Source of the DNA: Clostridia bacterium
Lineage (GTDB): Bacteria; Bacillota; Clostridia; Oscillospirales; Acutalibacteraceae
DNA: 9,674 nucleotides
Direction of reading: 5' to 3'
Assembly (NCBI GenBank): GCA_900764115.1
Contig: CAAFMR010000016.1
Span: 1-9,674, forward strand
Of the stretch, positions 5,254 to 9,674 are shown piece after piece. The stretch's first letter is position 1. Each line of letters begins with the position of its first letter. The translations under genes and the position numbers were made by a program. The notes beneath the pieces are model-generated. The model ran no database searches. It was not told where the DNA came from and was given only the letters and a program-made list of their open reading frames with translations.

Positions 5254-7587
5254 TTATCCGACAGCAGTGGAATCGTTGGTGTCGCTGTACAGGAAGGTCA
5301 CCTTAATGACGGTGCCCTTGGACACCTTGGTACCCTCTGCCACGCTTTGCCCTTTCGCCACCGCCGTGCCGCCGGCTCCCACGACCAGACCCTGCAGCTG
5401 CACATTCAGCCCCATAGAAGCCGCCAGTGTATTCACCTCTGTGACCGTGCGCCCGGTAAATCCGGGCACCGTCACCTGGGCGTCGCCGCCCTCCTCGGTA
5501 TACAGCAGCACCGTGCCGCCGGCGGGAATCGCCTGCCCCGCCTCCGGCACCTGCCGTACCACCGTCTCCCCGTTGCCGATAACGGTGGATTTCAGATTCA
5601 CATTGCGTATCTTGGTCTGCGCCGCCACCACCGTCTGCCCCACCGTGCCGGGGGTAGTCCGGCTGAGATTGGACAGCTCCTCGGTAGTATACGCCGGTTC
5701 TACATTCAGATACGGAAGAATCGCGTCCAAAATTTTTTGCGCCACAGGGGCGGCGATGGTGCCGCCAAACCGGTTGGCGCAATGAGGCTGGTCCAGCAGC
5801 ACCAACACTGCCACCTGCGGATCGTCCGCCGGGGCAAAGCCGCCGAAGGACGCCACCACTTCGTTGCCAGCCATATCCCGCTTTTCCGAGGTGCCGGTTT
5901 TCCCCGCCACCCGATAGCCGGCTACATAGGCGTTTTTGGAACCACCGCCGTTGACGGCGTCCGCCAGAATTTTGCTGATACGCTTTGAGGTATCAGCGGA
6001 GATGATCTGCCGCTTGACGGTAGGCTGGGTGGTGGACAGCACGTTGCCATCCCCGTCCAGCACCTGACTGACCACATACGGGGTCATCAGCCGTCCGCCG
6101 TTCGCCACGGCGGAAAAGGCGGTGATCATCTGAATCGGCGAGATCTTAAAGGTCTGACCGAACGCCGAGGTTGCCAGCGACGCCGCCTGCTGCGCCATAG
6201 TATCGGCTGTGTGGAACAGCCCGGCATTGGTGGCTTCGCCGCTCATATCAATGCCGGTGCGCTCGGTGAAACCGAAACCGCTGAAATACTTGAAATACGT
6301 GTTCGCGCCGATGAGCATACCCAGCTGCATAAAATAGGGGTTACAGGATTTGGAAATCGCCCCCGGCAGATCCAGTGTGCCGTGACCGCCGTGCTGGTGA
6401 CACTTGATCGTCCAGCCGCCCACCTTATAGTAACCGGGGCAGTTGAAGGTGGATTTTTCCGTAATCAGATTTTCCTCCAGACCCATGGAAGCGGTAAACA
6501 CCTTAAACACCGATCCGGGCTCATAGGTGTCCGTAATCGCCTTGTTTTTCCATTGCAGCTGACGGGCAGCGGATACGGCTTTGTCCTGCTCGTCGCCGGA
6601 TAATTGGATGATCTGTTCCTTGGTGGTGGCGTCGGCGATGACGAATGGCTCGTTGGGGTCATAGTCCCCCTTGGTCGCCATCGCCAGAATCCCGCCGGTG
6701 TTCACATCCTGCACAATCGCCACGCCCCGATTGGTACATCCGGCGGTCTGCACCGCCTCCGCCAGGAATTTTTCCGCATACATCTGCACAGTATTGTTGA
6801 TAGTCAGCACCAGACTGCCGCCGGTCTGAGCGTCCACCACCTTCGTATACTCCATCGTGGTAGGCATCTCATCGCCCAAGCCGTTCTGAGCGCTGACAAT
6901 GCGCCCGGGCACCCCCGCCAGCACCGATTCGTATTTGAACTCCAATCCTTCCAGACCGGCGTTGTCCGTGCCGGTGAAGCCCAGCACGGTGGATGCCAGC
7001 GTACCCTGCGGATAATAGCGTTTATAGTCTTTAATGATATAAAACGCCCGGGACAGACCGTTTTTCGTCACCCAATCGGAAAAGGCGGTCTTATTGTTAT
7101 ATTCTACCTTGGATTTAATCACTTCATACTGGGAATAGGTTTTTCCCGTCTGTTTATAGACCTTATCCCGATCCAAGCCGAACAGCTGGCTGAGACCGTC
7201 CGCCACAAAGCCCCGCACCTTTTCCAGCGCCTGCTCATCGGTGAGGGTTGCCGAGGGGTCGGCGCCCTCCAGCTTTTTCCACTGAACCGCCGCCAGATCC
7301 TTGGGGGACATAATGATTTTCCACACCTCGGCAGACTCCGCCAGCGGCTCCATATTGGTGTCATAGATGGTGCCCCGCCGTGCGGTTACGACCGTATCGC
7401 TCAGCTGCTGGGACACCGCCCGCTTGAGCCAATCGTCGGATTGGGCGATCTGCAGCCAGCCCAGCCGCACCACCACCGCCGAGGAAAGCAGCCCAACCGT
7501 AGCAATCGCCGCAATCAACGCCCGCAGCCGCATTTGCTTCGTAGGTGTGCGGGTGGTGACCGGGGCGGATTTGGTTTCTTTCGCCAT
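5254..7587 (-). CDS. Class B penicillin-binding protein with two PASTA domains (SpoVD/PBP2x-like transpeptidase)
   Basis: This is a membrane-anchored D,D-transpeptidase of 777 residues that crosslinks peptidoglycan, most likely at the septum with FtsW. It has a short basic cytoplasmic tail, one membrane segment (about 21-41), an RRGTIYD start to the dimerisation domain (near 67), and the transpeptidase domain with SVFK (active Ser359), SCN (Ser414-Asn416) and KTG (Lys563). PASTA repeats follow at about 645-702 and 703-765. The frame is open upstream to 7686, but the ATG at 7587 has GGAGGAAAGGA just upstream and gives a normal N-terminus. Cys396 and Cys415 sit where B. subtilis SpoVD has its redox-controlled pair, as I recall it. 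As the only PBP gene here it may serve division, spore cortex synthesis, or both. Its upstream gap holds a terminator/antiterminator and a possible SigE promoter. spoVD, pbpB or ftsI are all possible names, so no symbol is given. Confidence 0.95.
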   Translation of the reverse strand: MAKETKSAPVTTRTPTKQMRLRALIAAIATVGLLSSAVVVRLGWLQIAQSDDWLKRAVSQQLSDTVVTARRGTIYDTNMEPLAESAEVWKIIMSPKDLAAVQWKKLEGADPSATLTDEQALEKVRGFVADGLSQLFGLDRDKVYKQTGKTYSQYEVIKSKVEYNNKTAFSDWVTKNGLSRAFYIIKDYKRYYPQGTLASTVLGFTGTDNAGLEGLEFKYESVLAGVPGRIVSAQNGLGDEMPTTMEYTKVVDAQTGGSLVLTINNTVQMYAEKFLAEAVQTAGCTNRGVAIVQDVNTGGILAMATKGDYDPNEPFVIADATTKEQIIQLSGDEQDKAVSAARQLQWKNKAITDTYEPGSVFKVFTASMGLEENLITEKSTFNCPGYYKVGGWTIKCHQHGGHGTLDLPGAISKSCNPYFMQLGMLIGANTYFKYFSGFGFTERTGIDMSGEATNAGLFHTADTMAQQAASLATSAFGQTFKISPIQMITAFSAVANGGRLMTPYVVSQVLDGDGNVLSTTQPTVKRQIISADTSKRISKILADAVNGGGSKNAYVAGYRVAGKTGTSEKRDMAGNEVVASFGGFAPADDPQVAVLVLLDQPHCANRFGGTIAAPVAQKILDAILPYLNVEPAYTTEELSNLSRTTPGTVGQTVVAAQTKIRNVNLKSTVIGNGETVVRQVPEAGQAIPAGGTVLLYTEEGGDAQVTVPGFTGRTVTEVNTLAASMGLNVQLQGLVVGAGGTAVAKGQSVAEGTKVSKGTVIKVTFLYSDTNDSTAVG

Positions 7588-7648
7588 GCTGAGCCGTCCT
7601 TTCCTCCCAGCCGCAGTCTGTGCGCATAGCCGGGACAAACTTTGCCGA

Positions 7649-7694
7649 GAAACAAACAATCGAGAGTTCAGCCGGATTCGCCTCAACTCTCGAT
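7649..7694 (-). terminator. Intrinsic terminator between ftsL and the PBP gene
   Basis: On the minus strand ATCGAGAGTT (7685-7694) and AACTCTCGAT (7659-7668) form a perfect 10-bp stem. The 16-base loop can extend the helix by two 2-bp blocks separated by G-G mismatches. The U-rich run UGUUUGUUUC follows (7649-7658). This is a convincing Rho-independent terminator placed inside the operon, 62 bases before the PBP start codon. It must be leaky or conditional if the downstream essential genes depend on read-through. Confidence 0.75.
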
Positions 7695-7733
7695 GAAAGC
7701 GTCCCGCCGGGCAGACTCTCCTTCATCGGAGAG
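7687..7733 (-). promoter_or_regulatory. Predicted antiterminator competing with the terminator
   Basis: RNA from 7720-7733 (CUCUCCGAUGAAGG) can pair with RNA from 7687-7699 (CUUUCAUCGAGAG) over 13 bp, with one bulged C and one G-U pair. This takes up 8 of the 10 bases of the terminator's 5' arm, so the two structures exclude each other. The same 5' arm alternatively folds into a local hairpin, CUCUCC/GGAGAG (7716-7733, 6 bp, loop of 6), which would free the terminator. This three-way arrangement is the standard layout of a transcription attenuator. The ligand or protein that would control it is unknown. Confidence 0.6.
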
Positions 7734-7738
7734 CCGCC

Positions 7739-7803
7739 GCAGGACACACCTGCTTACTTCTTTATAGGTATTGCCGTGGGGTTCGGAATATGCCCCCAAC
7801 CGG
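7739..7803 (-). ncRNA. Structured upstream part of the PBP leader (candidate sensor region)
   Basis: Two further hairpins lie between the ftsL stop and the antiterminator. CCGGTTGGGG (7794-7803) pairs with CCCCACGG (7774-7781) over 8 bp with a 2-base bulge, and GCAGG (7749-7753) pairs with CCTGC (7739-7743) around a 5-base loop. I compared the sequence by eye with T-box, TPP, FMN, guanidine and c-di-GMP leader motifs and saw no match. It could be a sensor domain of an undescribed leader or simple spacer structure. Confidence 0.35.
7765..7793 (-). promoter_or_regulatory. Possible sporulation SigE-like promoter upstream of the PBP gene
   Basis: The minus strand has GCATATT (7787-7793), an exact match to the B. 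subtilis SigE -35 consensus KMATATT as I recall it. After a 14-base spacer comes AATACCTA (7765-7772), a partial match to the -10 consensus CATACAnT. B. subtilis spoVD is transcribed from a SigE promoter just upstream of it, so the location fits. The -10 match is imperfect and sequences this short arise by chance. Confidence 0.3.
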
Positions 7804-7814
7804 TGAGGGCAGAC

Positions 7815-8285
7815 TCATCGAAACAGGGCGATCACGGACTCCCACACACGCTGCAGCCACGGCAGCGCCTCCTTGGATACCGTCACCCGATCGCCGTCGG
7901 CGGTAGAAATATAATAAATCTGGCTGCTTTCCACCGGCGCCATACCGTTCTCCAGCGCATACTGATCCACCTGCTCTGCCGAGGTTTTCGCCGCCAGCTC
8001 CGCTTCCAGCCGCACCCGCTCGCTCTGCAGCACATTCAGCTGCGCCTGGCTGTCTGCCAGCGTCTTATTCATCTCCGTCAGCCGCACCCGCCCGGTGATG
8101 AAATACCCGATGACCGCCATCAGCACCACACCCAACAACAGGTAAAAAACCGTCGTCATCACCGATTGCTTCTGGGACCGGCGCTGCTTGTCCTTTGCAG
8201 CCTTTGTATCCTCCGCCACCGCCCGCAGCTGCGGCTCCCGGGGACGAAACAGGTCTAAATTGTAGGCTTCATTGGTGACAGCCAT
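7815..8285 (-). CDS. ftsL: FtsL/DivIC-type divisome membrane protein
   Basis: This is a small bitopic protein of 156 residues with a cytoplasmic basic tail (KDKQRRSQKQ, 31-40), one membrane segment (about 43-64), and an extracellular heptad-like helix (about 66-100) typical of the coiled coil through which FtsL pairs with DivIC/FtsB and DivIB/FtsQ. The later stretch YALENGMAPVESSQIYYI is the usual FtsL C-terminal pattern. The ATG at 8285 has AAGGAG 8 bases upstream; an in-frame ATG at 8378 would overlap rsmH and has no comparable site. Primary sequence in this family is poorly conserved, so the call rests on architecture plus position between rsmH and the class B PBP. It follows rsmH by 58 bases and is followed by the 227-base structured gap. 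Confidence 0.88.
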   Translation of the reverse strand: MAVTNEAYNLDLFRPREPQLRAVAEDTKAAKDKQRRSQKQSVMTTVFYLLLGVVLMAVIGYFITGRVRLTEMNKTLADSQAQLNVLQSERVRLEAELAAKTSAEQVDQYALENGMAPVESSQIYYISTADGDRVTVSKEALPWLQRVWESVIALFR

Positions 8286-8343
8286 AGGGATAACTCCTTT
8301 CAAAAAGTAGACGGCGAAACGAGGTGCGCCGGAATTGTTCACG

Positions 8344-9318
8344 TTAATCCCGGTAGCGGTCGTGGCACTTCTCCACACAGCGCAGCTTGGCGCTGCGGCT
8401 GCGGGGGTTGTCCCGCAGCTCCTCCGGGGTGGCGGTGGCTGGTTTTTTCAGCACCAGATGTGCCGCCGGGGTGCGTCCGCACACGCAGACGGGAAATTCC
8501 CGGGGGCAAATACAGCCCTGCCGCCACTGGGCGAACCGCTCCTTCACCATGGCATCCTCCAGCGAATGGAAGGTGATAATCGCCAGCCGTCCGCCGGGCT
8601 TCAGACAATCAAAGGCGGTGTCCAGCGCCGCCGATAGGCAATCCAGCTCCCCGTTGACGGCGATACGCAGCGCCTGAAACACCCGCCGCGCGGGGTGTCC
8701 ATCCCGCCGCGCCGCCGCCGGCACCGACTGGCTCACCAGCTCCGCCAACTGCAGGGTGGTTTGGATCGACTGCTTGTCCCGCTGCCGGACAATGCTGCGG
8801 GCAATGGGACGGGCAAATTTTTCTTCGCCATAGCGACGGAAAATATCCGCCAGCTGCTGCTCCGACAGGGTCGCCACCAGGTCCGCAGCGGTGGTGCCGC
8901 TTTGGCTCATACGCATATCCAACGGCGCATCGTAATGATAGGAAAATCCCCGCTCCGGAGCATCCAGCTGATGGGAGGATACGCCGATATCCAACAGAAT
9001 CCCATCCACCGCCGCGATTCCCAGCTGCTGCAGCACTCCATCCATATGGGTAAAATTGGACTGCACCACCGTAGCCGGCAACCCTGCCAGCCGTTCGCCA
9101 GCCGCCCGGATGGCATCCGGGTCCTGATCCAAAGCGATCAACCGTCCGCCCCTGAGCCGGGAGGCAATGGCATAGGAATGACCGCCGCCGCCCGCCGTGC
9201 CATCCAGATACACCCCATCGGGACGGATCTGCAGCGCCTCCAGCGTCTGCTCCAGCAGCACAGGGCGGTGGTAGCCGCTATCGGCGCTCTGCCGCTGAGA
9301 ATTGACGTTAGAATCCAT
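8344..9318 (-). CDS. rsmH: 16S rRNA (cytosine(1402)-N4)-methyltransferase RsmH (MraW)
   Basis: RsmH N4-methylates C1402 of 16S rRNA in the decoding centre, using S-adenosylmethionine. The 324-residue protein shows HRPVLLEQ, the SAM loop DGTAGGGGHS (39-48), LDQDPDAI (63-70), DGILLDIGVSSHQLD (105-119), RGFSYHYDAPLDMRM, YGEEKFARPIARSI, RRVFQALRIAVNGEL and FHSLEDAMVKERF (250-262). Near the C-terminus a paired CxC motif (Cys269/Cys271 and Cys278/Cys280), common in Firmicute members, could bind a metal. The start at 9318 lies inside the end of mraZ, with an 11-base overlap (ATGGATTCTAA) that implies translational coupling. A GAGG lies about 12 bases upstream. Confidence 0.97.
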   Translation of the reverse strand: MDSNVNSQRQSADSGYHRPVLLEQTLEALQIRPDGVYLDGTAGGGGHSYAIASRLRGGRLIALDQDPDAIRAAGERLAGLPATVVQSNFTHMDGVLQQLGIAAVDGILLDIGVSSHQLDAPERGFSYHYDAPLDMRMSQSGTTAADLVATLSEQQLADIFRRYGEEKFARPIARSIVRQRDKQSIQTTLQLAELVSQSVPAAARRDGHPARRVFQALRIAVNGELDCLSAALDTAFDCLKPGGRLAIITFHSLEDAMVKERFAQWRQGCICPREFPVCVCGRTPAAHLVLKKPATATPEELRDNPRSRSAKLRCVEKCHDRYRD

Positions 9319-9674
9319 ATTGTATAAAGGCCTCTTCCGTTTTTTCGTCGGTCATATCGGCCATCGTCTGCTCATAAACCTCCGGATTCCAGATCTCCGC
9401 CCGCCGTCCGGCACCGATGATCAGCGCCGGCTTTTCCAGCCGGGCGTGCGCCAGCAGAGGCTTGCTGAGCAAGATCCGCCCCTGCGCATCCAAGGTCACA
9501 TCCTCCGCCGACTGCGCCACCTTGCGCAGCAGCTTGCGGGTCTCTGCCATGGGGGCGGAGGTCAGCTTTTCCAGCAGACTGTCCCATTCCTCCGCCGAAT
9601 ACAGACTCACGCAGGGATCCAGCACCGTGGCGGCAATAAAACTGCTTCCCAGCTTTTCCCGCAGCTTGACGGGA
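9308..9674 (-). CDS. mraZ: Transcriptional regulator MraZ, 5' end beyond the window
   Basis: MraZ is a DNA-binding protein with two swapped-hairpin (AbrB-like) SpoVT domains that binds repeats upstream of the dcw operon and controls it. The frame is open to the window edge, giving about 121 residues. They begin PVKLREKLGSSF, which aligns with the VPAKFREGLG region of B. subtilis MraZ, so roughly 15-20 N-terminal residues are missing. The ATG at 9625 is internal. The second domain shows the DxxxR signature in LDAQGRILLSKPLLAHARLE and ends IGAGRRAEIWNPEVYEQ. The stop overlaps the rsmH start. The promoter and the MraZ operator repeats would lie past the window edge. Confidence 0.93.
   Translation of the reverse strand, partial: PVKLREKLGSSFIAATVLDPCVSLYSAEEWDSLLEKLTSAPMAETRKLLRKVAQSAEDVTLDAQGRILLSKPLLAHARLEKPALIIGAGRRAEIWNPEVYEQTMADMTDEKTEEAFIQYGF

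Noticed and set aside
4189..5988. A 599-codon open frame on the plus strand
   Set aside because: It lies antisense to murE and the PBP gene, spans the gap between them, has a His/Gln/Pro/Arg-rich composition typical of GC-rich shadow frames, and shows no recognisable domain or ribosome binding site.
7620..7665. A housekeeping promoter between the terminator and the PBP gene
   Set aside because: TATGCG with an upstream TTCTCG at 17 bases was the best pair found, with too few matches to TATAAT and TTGACA to support it.
7588..7686. In-frame upward extension of the PBP gene to an ATG at 7686
   Set aside because: The extra 33 residues lie across the terminator stem, have no family counterpart and no ribosome binding site, whereas the ATG at 7587 has a strong one.
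7588..7814. A T-box or other known riboswitch ahead of the PBP gene
   Set aside because: No T-box GGNACCGCG-like sequence and no conserved core of the TPP, FMN, guanidine or c-di-GMP classes could be seen, so no class was assigned.
8286..8378. In-frame upward extension of ftsL to an ATG at 8378
   Set aside because: It would overlap the end of rsmH and lacks a good ribosome binding site; AAGGAG sits 8 bases before the ATG at 8285.

Overview
The window is one block of a division and cell wall (dcw) cluster. Every gene lies on the minus strand, so transcription runs from high to low coordinates. In that order it reads mraZ (5' end cut off by the window edge), rsmH/mraW, an ftsL-type gene, a class B penicillin-binding protein with two PASTA domains, murE, mraY, ftsW, murG and the first 88 codons of murA. 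Gene order, AGGAGG-type ribosome binding sites, a meso-diaminopimelate-type MurE (DNPR motif), a PASTA-bearing SpoVD/PBP2x-like protein and high GC (by eye) suggest a GC-rich member of the Clostridia, most likely Oscillospiraceae/Ruminococcaceae. The genus cannot be read from this window.

The products act together. MurA starts UDP-MurNAc synthesis. MurE adds the third stem residue. MraY and MurG build lipid I and lipid II. FtsW with the class B PBP polymerises and crosslinks septal peptidoglycan. The FtsL-like protein scaffolds the divisome. RsmH modifies 16S rRNA, and MraZ is the cluster's DNA-binding regulator. Genes are mostly close or overlapping (mraZ/rsmH share 11 bases), so an operon is likely. 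murF and murD, which commonly flank mraY in Firmicutes, are absent from their usual places.

Three things stand out. First, the mraY frame is open, but aligned from memory with B. subtilis MraY it lacks about 31 residues, exactly the segment with the PAKVFMGDTGS motif and one of the catalytic/Mg-binding aspartates. The junction sits on a perfect 9-bp tandem repeat. Second, the 227-base gap between ftsL and the PBP gene, the longest non-coding stretch, holds an intrinsic terminator, a 13-bp competing antiterminator pairing and further hairpins. This looks like a transcription attenuator or riboswitch-like leader, with a possible sporulation SigE-like promoter in it. Third, the FtsW loop that normally carries the catalytic Asp has an insertion of about 12 residues, with Cys at the canonical Asp position.

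Smaller structured elements lie between murE and mraY, ftsW and murG, and murG and murA. I saw no tRNA, rRNA, mobile element or CRISPR array. Plus-strand open frames are antisense shadows of the minus-strand genes.
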